From positions 1 through 64,000 of the forward strand of contig DASSGH010000154.1 of the NCBI GenBank assembly GCA_035693615.1: a DNA stretch of 64,000 nucleotides, written 5' to 3'. The position numbers and the translations under genes were made by a program. Numbering within the stretch: the stretch's first letter is position 1; the number at the start of each line of letters is the position of its first letter. This stretch comes from VAZQ01 sp035693615 (lineage in GTDB: Bacteria; Pseudomonadota; Alphaproteobacteria; Rhizobiales; Xanthobacteraceae). The notes beneath the pieces were generated by a model that did not search any database, was not told the DNA's origin, and worked only from the letters and a program-made list of their open reading frames with translations. This document shows positions 53,233 through 62,603 of this stretch, piece by piece.

Positions 53233-54441
53233 ATGCGATTTCTCGCTGGAATTTCCACTTGCGCGGCCGCGCTGCCGCCGCTCGCCGCCGCCTTGATCGC
53301 GCTGCCTTCAGTACCCGAGGTCGCGCTCTCCGATAATTCGGCACCGGATGTTTCTCTCCACGCGCCGCCTTCCGTTCCCGCATGCGGCTTGGACGACATC
53401 GTGGCTCACCCCTCCGATCCGTCGGCTCCGTCGGCGAGCGACGCGCCTTGCGCCGAGACACCGAGCGACGAGGCGACGAAGACGCTCGCCGAAATCACGG
53501 AGGCGCGCGCCTATTTGGTCGAGACCGCAAGTCCCGGTTACACCATGACGCTGCAAGGACCGGAGGTGGCCATCCGACGGCTGCATCCCGAATTCGCCGT
53601 CCGGCTGGAACACGCGATCCGCGAGGCGCGCAGCTCCGGGCTGCCGTCCGCCAGCGTGTTCTCGGCCTATCGGCCGCCGGCATTCGGCATCGGCGGCTTT
53701 TCCGACAAATTCAATTCGCTGCACACCTATGGGCTGGCCGTCGACATGCGCGGCATCGGCGCGCCCGGATCGGCCGAAGCGGAGCTATGGCACCGGATCG
53801 CTGCCAAGAACGGCGTCGTGTGTCCGTATGGGCCGCGCGACCGGGCGGAGTGGAATCATTGCCAACCCACGAGCGTGAAAATGATCGTGGCACAGAATCC
53901 CCTGCGCGAGACCGTGTCGTCGGTGGGACCCTACGACCTCGACAGCATGTTCGAGGCCGGCAATGCCCTGATCCAGGACATGGCAAGCGCGGCCGACTCG
54001 TTGTCGAGGGCCGCGCCCACGCCCGTGCACGCCTTGGAAGCCTCCGCCAAGAGCGTCGACGCAACCGCGCGCGTTGCGGTGTCCCTGCGGACGAAGCGAA
54101 GCTCGCGCGCCGCGCTCGCGCGCGGCGCCGACAAACCCAAGCACAATGCCAAGGCGGTGCGCGTTGCCGCGAAGTCGGCATCTCCGGCGAAGACGGAACA
54201 CATCGCCCGGAATTCGGGACGACATCCTAAGGTCGCCACGAAATCGACAGAGCGGGAGCGAATTGCCGCCAAACCGGCAGAGCACGGGAAAAGCGAGCGC
54301 ATCGCCGCCAAGCCGGCAGAGCACGCGAAGAGCGTGCGCCTCGCGGCAAAATCGGCGCAAGATGCAAAGCCTGCCCAACGCAAAGGACGCAGTGCCGGCG
54401 CCGAGGAGAGCCACCAAAAGGCGAAATCCAAGGGCGCGTAA
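53233..54441 (+). CDS. Exported M15-type peptidase with Lys/Ala-rich repeat tail
   Basis: A 402-residue protein. Residues about 1-25 form a signal peptide, then a Pro/Ser-rich region. A D-Ala-D-Ala carboxypeptidase (M15/VanY-like) domain spans about 95-225, with SAYRPPAFGIGG, the metal motif LHTYGLAVDM (His and Asp) and EWNHCQP giving the last His. The C-terminal 120 residues are a low-complexity, Lys/Ala-rich tail with near repeats (RIAAKPAEHGKSE, RIAAKPAEHAKSV), likely binding a negatively charged surface or DNA. It lies next to the amino-sugar recycling genes, fitting peptidoglycan trimming. Substrate specificity is unproven. Confidence 0.78.
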   Translation: MRFLAGISTCAAALPPLAAALIALPSVPEVALSDNSAPDVSLHAPPSVPACGLDDIVAHPSDPSAPSASDAPCAETPSDEATKTLAEITEARAYLVETASPGYTMTLQGPEVAIRRLHPEFAVRLEHAIREARSSGLPSASVFSAYRPPAFGIGGFSDKFNSLHTYGLAVDMRGIGAPGSAEAELWHRIAAKNGVVCPYGPRDRAEWNHCQPTSVKMIVAQNPLRETVSSVGPYDLDSMFEAGNALIQDMASAADSLSRAAPTPVHALEASAKSVDATARVAVSLRTKRSSRAALARGADKPKHNAKAVRVAAKSASPAKTEHIARNSGRHPKVATKSTERERIAAKPAEHGKSERIAAKPAEHAKSVRLAAKSAQDAKPAQRKGRSAGAEESHQKAKSKGA

Positions 54442-54467
54442 TCTTGGTTTCGCAATGAGTTTTCGAT

Positions 54468-54500
54468 GAGGGGGCGCACCAAAGCTCGGTGTGCTCCCTC
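54468..54500 (+). terminator. 13-bp hairpin after the M15-type gene
   Basis: The arms GAGGGGGCGCACC and GGTGTGCTCCCTC pair over 13 positions with two G-U pairs, around a 7-base loop. The stem starts 27 bases after the stop codon. A T-run is missing, so it may be a Rho-independent terminator of weak type or an mRNA-stabilising stem. Confidence 0.5.
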
Positions 54501-54769
54501 TCGCGTTCGACCGCGTCGTCCGGGGTCGGCCTCGATCGCCGGACCGGACCTCTCCTCCCCGCCACCATCTCGCGCTCGCACACGGCCCGCGCGCAATACA
54601 TTCGCGTCGTCTCGGCGGCCGCGGATCCTTACAGTTTTTACGCCGCCGGGCGGAGATGCCAAGGCGCCTCTCTCACGATATCATTGAAGGCCGCTATGCA
54701 GGTCCGCCCGCGCGACCTGTCGCTTGGCGACCAACAAGAGACGATGTCGGATCCGATAGGGAGAGCGTC
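54501..54769 (+). other. Leader region of dctA without a gene
   Basis: About 270 bases between the hairpin and dctA show no plausible gene; the open frame running through is a non-conserved 5' extension of dctA. No clear sigma-54 (-24/-12) element could be seen, though dctA in rhizobia is often sigma-54 dependent. Confidence 0.4.
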
Positions 54770-56092
54770 ATGGTGGCGACCACAGCGACGGCCCGCGCTC
54801 CACGCAAGCCGTTCTATACCCACCTCTACATCCAGGTCCTGACCGCGATCGCGATCGGCATCCTGCTGGGCCATTTCTATCCCAGTCTGGGCGAGCAGAT
54901 GAAGCCGCTCGGTGACGGCTTCGTGAAATTGATCAAGATGATGATCGCCCCCATCATCTTCTGCACCGTCGTGCACGGCATCGCCAGCATGGAGGACATG
55001 AAGAAGGTCGGACGCGTGGGCCTCAAGGCCTTGATCTACTTTGAAGTAACGACCACGCTCGCGCTCATCGTCGGACTCGTGGTGGTCAACATTCTACAGC
55101 CGGGCGCCGGCATGAATGTCGATCCGAGGTCGATCGATACCCGATCGATCCAAGTCTACACCACCAAGGCCGGCCAGCAGAGCACCGCCGAGTTCCTGAT
55201 GCATATTATCCCGAACACGGTGGTCGGTGCGTTCGCCGAAGGCGAGATCCTGCAGGTGCTGTTCTTCGCGATCCTATTCGCCTTCGGGCTGCACATGATG
55301 GGCGAGCGCGGCAAGCCCGTCATCGCTCTTATCAACGCCGTATCGCACGGGCTATTCAACGTCGTCGGCATCATCATGCGGGCGGCGCCGATCGGCGCCT
55401 TCGGCGCGATGGCCTTCACGATCGGAAAATACGGCATCGTCACCCTGCTCTCGCTCGGCAAGCTGATGGCCGCCTTCTACCTGACGTGCTTGCTGTTCGT
55501 CTTCGTCGTGCTCGGAGGAATCGCCTGGTTCACCGGGTTTAGCATCTGGCGGTTCATCAAATACATCAAGGAGGAGCTGCTGATCGTGCTCGGCACCTCG
55601 TCCTCGGAATCGGTGCTGCCGCGCATGATGGTCAAGCTCGAGAATCTCGGCTGCAAGGAATCGGTGGTCGGCCTGGTGATCCCGACCGGGTATTCGTTCA
55701 ACCTCGACGGCACCTGCATCTATCTCACGATGGCGGCGATCTTCCTCGCGCAAGCGACCAACACCGAGCTAACGTTGTTGCAGCAGCTCGGCATCATCGG
55801 CATATTGCTGCTGACCTCGAAAGGCGCCGCCGGCGTCACCGGCAGCGGATTCATCGTGCTCGCCGCCACGCTTTCAAGCGTCGGCTCGATCCCGGTTGCC
55901 AGCATCGCGCTCATCCTCGGTGTCGATCGCTTCATGTCGGAGGCGCGCGCACTCACCAACCTGGTCGGCAACGGCGTCGCCACCATCGTGGTGTCGAAAT
56001 GGGAGGACGCGCTCGACGAACGGCGGCTGCGGAAACACCTCAAGCAAGAGACGGAACTGGAGGCCGAGGAGCCCGAGCGGGTGATGGCCTAG
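54770..56092 (+). CDS. dctA: C4-dicarboxylate transporter DctA
   Basis: A 440-residue proton-coupled symporter of the DAACS family for succinate, malate and fumarate, in the inner membrane with about 8 helices and two re-entrant loops. Signatures: KLIKMMIAPIIFCTVVHGIA near residue 50, the Ser-rich loop GTSSSESVLPRMMVKLE near 280, SFNLDGTCIYLTMAAIFLAQ near 320 and SKGAAGVTGSGFIVLAATL near 360. The start MVATTATARA follows ATAGGGAGAGCGTC; the longer frame from 54491 has no site or homology. Confidence 0.95.
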   Translation: MVATTATARAPRKPFYTHLYIQVLTAIAIGILLGHFYPSLGEQMKPLGDGFVKLIKMMIAPIIFCTVVHGIASMEDMKKVGRVGLKALIYFEVTTTLALIVGLVVVNILQPGAGMNVDPRSIDTRSIQVYTTKAGQQSTAEFLMHIIPNTVVGAFAEGEILQVLFFAILFAFGLHMMGERGKPVIALINAVSHGLFNVVGIIMRAAPIGAFGAMAFTIGKYGIVTLLSLGKLMAAFYLTCLLFVFVVLGGIAWFTGFSIWRFIKYIKEELLIVLGTSSSESVLPRMMVKLENLGCKESVVGLVIPTGYSFNLDGTCIYLTMAAIFLAQATNTELTLLQQLGIIGILLLTSKGAAGVTGSGFIVLAATLSSVGSIPVASIALILGVDRFMSEARALTNLVGNGVATIVVSKWEDALDERRLRKHLKQETELEAEEPERVMA

Positions 56093-56116
56093 CGCGCTCA
56101 GCATGGGAGGTAAGGC

Positions 56117-57085
56117 ATGAAGACTTTATTGCTGAGGCTTGCGCTCCTTGCCGCCGCGCTCGCCCCTTACGCGGCGCCGGCGCGCGCCGCCGAGCCCGAC
56201 TGGCCGGATCAGCTGCGCATCGGGACGGCCTCGCCGGGCGGCACCTACTACGTCTATGGCGAGGCGCTGGCGAAGATTCTCACCCGTACCCTCGATCTTC
56301 CGGTCGAGCGGCTGGCGACCGAGGGCCCCGTGCAGAACATCGAGCTGATGGAAGCAGGCGAGGCCAAGCTCGGCTTCGTCAGCATTGGAGTAGCGCTTCA
56401 GGCGTGGAACGCGACCGGCATATGGGCCGGGAAAAAGCCGGCGCGATCCATGCGCGTCATCTTCCCGATGTACGACACACCATTCCAGTTTCTCGTCCTG
56501 CAGGAGTCGGGGATCCGTTCAGTCTTGGAAATGTCGGGAAAACGCATCGGCGTCGGCCCGGCGGGAGGAACAGCGGCGGCCTATTTTCCCGAGTTCTTCC
56601 GCGTGCTCAACGTGCCGGTAAGCCTCGCTTATGGCGAATGGGCGGAGCTTGCCGCGCAAGTCCACGAGCGCAAGCTCGACGTGCTCGCCGGAGCCGCGGG
56701 CGTGCCGTTTCCCTCATTCATCGAGCTCGAGGCGAAGAACAAGGTGAGATACGTGGCGTTCACGGCCAACGATATCGCGGCGCTGCGCCTGGCGATGCCG
56801 GAGCTCACGCCTTCGCGCATTCCCGCCGGCACCTATCCGTCGCTGCTGCGGAGTTACCAAACGCTGGGGCTATTTAACTTCGCCGTGGCGCACGCGCAGC
56901 TGCCGGACGATCTCGTCTATCAGGTGGTGCGAGCGGTGTTTGAGAATCAAGAGGAGATGATGGAGGCGAATGCCGCCGCGGCGGAGACCGTTCCCGCCAA
57001 CATCGAGCGCAATTCCTTTCTGCCGCTGCATCCCGGCGCGATCCGCTACTACCGGCAGATCGGACGCGCCGGGCAAACCGACTGA
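56117..57085 (+). CDS. TAXI-family (TRAP-type) solute-binding protein
   Basis: A 322-residue periplasmic protein with a signal peptide (LLRLALLAAALAPYAAPARA), then QLRIGTASPGGTYYVYGEALAKIL, the conserved TAXI opening, and GKRIGVGPAGGTAAAYF near residue 140. TAXI proteins normally feed a fused TRAP 4TM/12TM permease; none is present here, the upstream neighbour being DctA, a different transporter class. It starts 24 bases after dctA with GGGAGGTAAGGC, so co-expression is likely. Its partner permease must be encoded elsewhere, or it serves another role. Confidence 0.88.
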   Translation: MKTLLLRLALLAAALAPYAAPARAAEPDWPDQLRIGTASPGGTYYVYGEALAKILTRTLDLPVERLATEGPVQNIELMEAGEAKLGFVSIGVALQAWNATGIWAGKKPARSMRVIFPMYDTPFQFLVLQESGIRSVLEMSGKRIGVGPAGGTAAAYFPEFFRVLNVPVSLAYGEWAELAAQVHERKLDVLAGAAGVPFPSFIELEAKNKVRYVAFTANDIAALRLAMPELTPSRIPAGTYPSLLRSYQTLGLFNFAVAHAQLPDDLVYQVVRAVFENQEEMMEANAAAAETVPANIERNSFLPLHPGAIRYYRQIGRAGQTD

Positions 57086-57115
57086 CGCGGATCGCTCTAG
57101 ATCACGGTGATTGCC

Positions 57116-57757
57116 ATGTACCAACCCGAGCATTATCGCGTCGAGGATGTTACGCAGATGCACGCACTGATGCGCACCAAGCCTTTGGCTGCGTTCATAT
57201 CGTGCGGGTCAAGCGGCCTTTATGCCACGCACCTGCCGACAGTGCTCAAGGATGAAGGCGCATACGGAGTGATCGACTGCCATCTCGCGCGCGCCAATCC
57301 GCATTGGAAGGATCTGGCCGAGGGCACCGAGGCGTTGATGATCTTTCATGGGCCGGAGGGTTACATAACGCCCAGCTGGTATCCGTCGAAGACGGCGCAC
57401 GGCAAGGTGGTGCCGACGTGGAACTATGCGGTCGTGCACGCCTATGGCCGTCCCGAGGTGATGCAGGACAAGGAGTGGCTGCGCCGGCACGTGAGCGAGC
57501 TCACCGCTCAGCAGGAGCGAAACGAACCGAAACCGTGGCTGGTCACGGATGCGCCCGCGAGCTACGTCGACGTGATGTTGCGCGGCATCGTCGGCTTCCG
57601 CTTTCCCGTCACGCGCCTCGAGGGCAAATGGAAGATGAGCCAAAATCGCGACATGCAGGACCGCACCGGTGTCGCCAAGGGTCTCAGCCAGCGCGGCGAC
57701 GGCGACGACCTGGAGATGGTGGAGCTCGTCTCGCGTTACATCGCGTCGAACGATTGA
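57116..57757 (+). CDS. PaiB-family FMN-binding protein
   Basis: A 213-residue protein of the PaiB / FMN-binding split-barrel family, described in Bacillus as a negative regulator of sporulation and protease genes. It starts MYQPEHYRVEDVTQMH, with FISCGSSGLYATHLPTVL near residue 31, HLARANPHWKDL near 59 and the C-terminal LEGKWKMSQNRDMQDRTGVA. It has no DNA-binding motif; flavin binding is predicted. It lies 30 bases after the TAXI gene. The ATG is chosen over an in-frame GTG at 57107. Confidence 0.88.
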   Translation: MYQPEHYRVEDVTQMHALMRTKPLAAFISCGSSGLYATHLPTVLKDEGAYGVIDCHLARANPHWKDLAEGTEALMIFHGPEGYITPSWYPSKTAHGKVVPTWNYAVVHAYGRPEVMQDKEWLRRHVSELTAQQERNEPKPWLVTDAPASYVDVMLRGIVGFRFPVTRLEGKWKMSQNRDMQDRTGVAKGLSQRGDGDDLEMVELVSRYIASND

Positions 57758-57767
57758 TCGGTGATGA

Positions 57768-57843
57768 TGGTGCCCAGGGGCGGAATTGAACCACCGACAC
57801 CTGCATTTTCAGTGCAGTGCTCTACCAACTGAGCTACCTGGGC
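57768..57843 (-). tRNA. tRNA-Phe (anticodon GAA)
   Basis: A 76-base cloverleaf on the minus strand. The acceptor stem GCCCAGG pairs with CCTGGGC, followed by discriminator A and an encoded CCA end. The D-arm is TAGCTCAGTTGGTAGAGCA, the anticodon stem CTGCA/TGCAG encloses the loop CTGAAAA with anticodon GAA, and the T-arm carries TTCAATT. It sits downstream of yacG, in the same order as in related alphaproteobacteria. Confidence 0.97.
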
Positions 57844-57941
57844 GCCGCGCCCGCGCGAGGGCGGACGAAGGAAGAGCGCGGGGTTTATAGAGGCTCGATT
57901 CCGCCCTGTCCAGAACGGCCATCCCCGCGCGCAATTCATAG

Positions 57942-58142
57942 TCAGGATACCTCGTCGCCTCCCTTTGCGCTCGGCGTTCCGTCCTCGTCTTCCTCTTCCT
58001 TCACCGGAACCGCGTACACCCCGCTGAGCCAGCGGTTGAGGTCGACATCGGCGCAACGCCGGCTGCAAAACGGCCGGAATGGTTCGGCCGAAGGCTTGCC
58101 GCAGATCGGACATGGGTTGGTGCGCAGCTCGCGCTCGGGCAT
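57942..58142 (-). CDS. yacG: DNA gyrase inhibitor / zinc-binding protein YacG
   Basis: A 66-residue protein. The zinc site is CPICGKP (residues 11-17) plus FCSRRCADVDLNRWLSG (about 30-46), the family hallmark. YacG binds GyrB and inhibits gyrase in E. coli. The C-terminus is acidic (EEEDEDG). GTGAGGGC precedes the ATG. It lies 39 bases downstream of maf on the same strand. Confidence 0.92.
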   Translation of the reverse strand: MPERELRTNPCPICGKPSAEPFRPFCSRRCADVDLNRWLSGVYAVPVKEEEDEDGTPSAKGGDEVS

Positions 58143-58181
58143 GCCCTCACATATGGTGATCGGCGCAGGGGGCGCCAGGCG

Positions 58182-58805
58182 TCAGACTACGTTGAGCCAG
58201 CCGGCGCGGATCGGATAACCCTCGCCCGAGAGGAGCGTCGTCACTTCATAGAGTGGAAGGCCAACGACGTTGGTGTAGGAGCCCGCGATCTTGACGATGA
58301 AGCTGCCCGCGATGCCCTGCGCCGCGTACCCGCCCGCCTTGCCGCGCCATTCGCCCGAGGCGAGGTAGGTCTCGATATCGTCCTCCGACAGGCGCTTGAA
58401 GCGCACGCGGGTTTCGACCAGGCGCTGCCGGTACGCCTCCTTCGGCGTCACCAGACAGATCGCGGTGTGGACGCGATGATTGCGCCCGGAGAGAAGCCGC
58501 AGGCATTGCGAGGCTTCGTCGACCAGCTCGGGCTTGGGCAGAATGCGCCGGCCGACCGCCACCACGGTATCGGCGGCGAGGATATAGGCGCCCTGCAGCT
58601 CTTCGTCGGCGCGCACCAGATCGAGCGCCACCTCGGCCTTGGCGCGGGCGAGCCGGTTGGCGTAAGCGCGCGGCAATTCTCCGCGCCGCGGCGTCTCGTC
58701 GACGTTGGCGGGGCGCAACGCGTCGGGCTCGATGCCGGCTTGATTGATGAGCGTCACCCGTCGGGGAGACCCCGATGCGAGGACGAGCTTGGGACTGCCT
58801 ATCAT
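58182..58805 (-). CDS. maf: Maf-family nucleotide pyrophosphatase
   Basis: A 207-residue house-cleaning pyrophosphatase that hydrolyses non-canonical nucleotides. Motifs: KLVLASGSPRRVTLINQAG at residues 6-24, the catalytic AADTVV near 77, and GKAGGYAAQGIAGSFI near 154. It lies 40 bases downstream of infA. No strong ribosome site precedes the ATG. Confidence 0.94.
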   Translation of the reverse strand: MIGSPKLVLASGSPRRVTLINQAGIEPDALRPANVDETPRRGELPRAYANRLARAKAEVALDLVRADEELQGAYILAADTVVAVGRRILPKPELVDEASQCLRLLSGRNHRVHTAICLVTPKEAYRQRLVETRVRFKRLSEDDIETYLASGEWRGKAGGYAAQGIAGSFIVKIAGSYTNVVGLPLYEVTTLLSGEGYPIRAGWLNVV

Positions 58806-58845
58806 TTTTGCTGGCGCCGCGACTGCGTGAGCATCGAAAGCACGG

Positions 58846-59064
58846 CTACTTGAATCGATAGGTGATACGACCTTTGGTCAAATCATAGGGAGTCATTTCG
58901 ACCAGGACCTTGTCGCCGGCCAACACGCGGATGCGGTTCTTGCGCATGCGGCCGGCAGTATGAGCAATGATCTCATGTTCGTTTTCGAGCTTGACCCGGA
59001 ACGTGGCGTTCGGAAGCAGTTCCGTCACCACGCCGGGAAATTCCAGCAATTCTTCCTTTGCCAT
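58846..59064 (-). CDS. infA: Translation initiation factor IF-1
   Basis: A 72-residue OB-fold protein that binds the 30S A site during initiation. The full length and text match the family: MAKEELLEFPGVVTELLPNA, GRMRKNRIRVLAGDKVLVEM, YDLTKGRITYRFK. AAGGTAGCGA precedes the ATG. It precedes maf, with about 100 bases (59065-59167) separating it from the phosphatase gene upstream. Confidence 0.97.
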   Translation of the reverse strand: MAKEELLEFPGVVTELLPNATFRVKLENEHEIIAHTAGRMRKNRIRVLAGDKVLVEMTPYDLTKGRITYRFK

Positions 59065-59167
59065 TCGCTACCTTGGCGTTACGGAAACAAGGCGAGCGCG
59101 CCGCCCCGGAAGGCGCGCAAGCTAGCGGAATCACCGCCCTCCCACAACTGCTGAGTTCGCGCTTAGT

Positions 59168-59632
59168 TCACTCGTTGGCCCCGTGGGGAGGAGAAAAGCG
59201 CTCCCGAATCCGCCGCAGCAATTGATCGCGCACCTCGCGATACACGACCAATCTTTGCTCGCGGCTGCCCTCGATCGCGGTGGGATCCGCGGTCGGCCAA
59301 TACTCGACGTCGACGGCGGAGGTACGCGTGAGCTCCAGCGCCTTGTGGTGCGCTTCGGGCGAAAGCGTGACGATGAGGTCGAAATTCAATCCCTCGAGAT
59401 CGTCGAGCTCCTCGAACGTCAGCGGCCGGTGCGCGCTGATGTCGATGCCGATCTCCTCCATCGCCGCCGCAGCCAACGCATCGCGTTCGCCCTTGCGCAC
59501 GCCGGCCGAGCCGACATAGAGCGAAGTGCCGAGCATTTGCTTGAGCAGCGCCGCGGCGATCGGCGAGCGCACGGAATTCATGCCGCAGGCGAACAGCACC
59601 GCCTGCGGTCGCAATGCCGGCGGTCGCTTCAT
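59168..59632 (-). CDS. Low-molecular-weight phosphatase / arsenate reductase-like
   Basis: A 154-residue protein tyrosine phosphatase-fold enzyme. The P-loop FACGMNSVRSPIAAALL near residue 14 has the C-X5-R pattern (CGMNSVR), and the general-acid Asp lies in YWPTADPTAIEG near 115. The canonical second Cys of arsenate reductases is absent, so phosphatase activity is more likely. The ATG overlaps the UPF0262 stop (ATGA), and GGAAGGG lies just upstream. Confidence 0.88.
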   Translation of the reverse strand: MKRPPALRPQAVLFACGMNSVRSPIAAALLKQMLGTSLYVGSAGVRKGERDALAAAAMEEIGIDISAHRPLTFEELDDLEGLNFDLIVTLSPEAHHKALELTRTSAVDVEYWPTADPTAIEGSREQRLVVYREVRDQLLRRIRERFSPPHGANE

Positions 59633-60125
59633 CCCTTCCAATGCAGCACGCAGATCAACGTGAACAGGCGGCGCGCCGTGTCGAAATCGAGAGTCACCTT
59701 GCGCGACAAGCGCTCCATCAGGAGGTTGGAGCCTTCGTCGTGCAGGGCGCGGCGGCCCATGTCGAGCGCCTCGATGCGGTCGGGCGTCGCGGTGCGAATG
59801 GCCGCGTAATAGCTGTCGCACACGGTGTAATAGTCCTTCACCACGCGCCGCAGCGGCGTGAGCGAGAGAAGATGCGCTACCACCGGCGTGCCGTCGGCGC
59901 GACGGATGTCGAACGCGAGCCGCGCGCCGGTGATGCTCAGGTGCAGCGCGAACGGTCCCTGCTCCTCCTCGTCGTTCGGCGCAAAGGTGTTGTCTTCGAG
60001 CAGGTCGTAGATGGCGACCGCGCGCTCGTGCTCGACGTCGGGATTGGAGCGGCCGATGGACGCTTCGTCGAGGGTGACCGCAACGAGGCGGCCCTTCTTG
60101 CGAGGCGACGCGCGCGGCGGGCGTG

Positions 60126-60129
<4 letters not shown>
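59629..60129 (-). CDS. UPF0262 family protein
   Basis: A 166-residue protein of family UPF0262, found in alphaproteobacteria directly after hisD. Text includes KGRLVAVTLDEASIGRSNPD, VEHERAVAIYDLLEDNTF and a C-terminal LDFDTARRLFTLICVLHWKG. Its role is unknown. Its ATG overlaps the hisD stop (ATGA) and its end overlaps the phosphatase gene, so three genes are coupled. Confidence 0.9.
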
Positions 60130-61421
<1,292 letters not shown>

Positions 61422-61486
61422 GACCCTGTCCTGCCGGACCACACGGGGGCCGGGTCGGCGGTCAATGGCGTGGCTGGGACGGGCCG

Positions 61487-61939
61487 TCAACCCCGCAGGT
61501 CGGGAGTGTCGTCGGCGTGGACCGGGCGGGCGGCCGCCGGCCAGGACGGCCCCAGATCGGTAAGCTCGGCTTCCAGGCATTCGACCTCGAGCCGGAGCAT
61601 TCCTCCGCCGGAGAAGATGAGGGTGACGACGCCAGCCGGCGGATCGGTCTCGGAAAATTCGACGGCGAGCAAGTTGAGCACCGCGGCCTTCCCCGCCGGA
61701 TCGACATTTCGACACTTGCAGCAGTTGACCCGCTCGAAGCGCAGCGCCGAACGGCAGCGCCGCAGTTCGGGCTTTTCCCCCTCGGCCGAGAGCCAATCGA
61801 AGCGGCTCAGCGCGACCACCATGCGCTTGTCCTGTGGGCGCCAGATGACGTCGGCGACCTTGACGAGGGCGTCCTGCAGATGGGTGGAAATGACCTCGAG
61901 GTCGTCCCGGTCAAGGGCGACGAACTTCACCGGCTCCAT
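61487..61939 (-). CDS. DUF2948 family protein
   Basis: A 150-residue protein of DUF2948, an alphaproteobacterial family of unknown function seen between murA and hisD. It starts MEPVKFVALDRDDLEVISTH, has WRPQDKRMVVALSRFDWL near residue 33, RSALRFERVNCCKCRNVD near 63 and LIFSGGGMLRLEVECLEAEL near 107. GGAGCGCGCGTC precedes the ATG. A gap of 65 bases leads to hisD. Confidence 0.9.
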   Translation of the reverse strand: MEPVKFVALDRDDLEVISTHLQDALVKVADVIWRPQDKRMVVALSRFDWLSAEGEKPELRRCRSALRFERVNCCKCRNVDPAGKAAVLNLLAVEFSETDPPAGVVTLIFSGGGMLRLEVECLEAELTDLGPSWPAAARPVHADDTPDLRG

Positions 61940-62039
61940 GACGCGCGCTCCGTGGCATCGAGAACTTCGATGTTATGGGGGTAGTTAGGAAGCGTCCCGC
62001 GGCGGCGCAAGCGGGAGGAGAGGCGACCCCCCACCCCCG

Positions 62040-62062
62040 CCCTCCCCCGCAAGCGTGGGAGG
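62040..62062. repeat. GC-rich palindromic element, REP-like
   Basis: CCCTCCC and GGGAGGG flank CCGCAAGCGT, and a related partial copy (GCAAGCGGGAGG) lies about 40 bases before at 62008-62019. Its form resembles dispersed intergenic palindromes of rhizobial genomes. Only one clear copy is in the window. Confidence 0.4.
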
Positions 62063-62107
62063 GAGCAGACCGCGTTCGCTGCTCGATTGCACATCTAATG
62101 TCATTTC

Positions 62108-62587
62108 TTAGAACGACACGCAGGCGGGCCGCACGATCATCACCACCGATTGCTGCTTGAAGCGCTGCTTGTAGGCCGCGATGATCTCGTTGAGGCGCGC
62201 GGTGTCCTCGGCTTGCCCAGGGAGCACGATCTGCACGACCTTGCTCGGCTCGCGCATGATCTTGTTGCTGGCGCCGTCCCGCCACTCGCCGGCGGCATTG
62301 AACATGGTGAGCCCGCTGGGGAAGCGGGAGATGATCTCGCGATCGACGAACCGGCTCCAATCGGCTTCGTTCACCCCGAGGCGGCGGCCGATGTTGCGGC
62401 CGAACATCAATTCCGCCACTTGGCCCGGCCGCTGCCCGCCGAGGCAATCCAACACTTGCGCATCGACGCCGCCCGCGAGCGCCAGGGCAACAGTCAAGGC
62501 GAGAGTCAAGGCCGGTGCGACGAGAGCGATGGCGTGACATCGTAAAGCAGTAAAGGAGATCGAGCGTACCGCTCGCGCTGACTCCAT
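62108..62587 (-). CDS. DUF3574 protein, probably exported
   Basis: A 159-residue protein. An N-terminal hydrophobic signal (about residues 15-43, LVAPALTLALTVALALAGG) leads to the DUF3574 core: AELMFGRNIGRRLGVNEADW near 60, FVDREIISRFPSGLTMF and AAYKQRFKQQSVVMIVRPAC at the end. The function is unknown. It starts 17 bases after the murA stop without a clear ribosome site. It sits between murA and DUF2948, where relatives usually have no gene as far as I recall. Confidence 0.75.
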   Translation of the reverse strand: MESARAVRSISFTALRCHAIALVAPALTLALTVALALAGGVDAQVLDCLGGQRPGQVAELMFGRNIGRRLGVNEADWSRFVDREIISRFPSGLTMFNAAGEWRDGASNKIMREPSKVVQIVLPGQAEDTARLNEIIAAYKQRFKQQSVVMIVRPACVSF

Positions 62588-62603
62588 TTCGGCGAAAGCT
62601 GCG

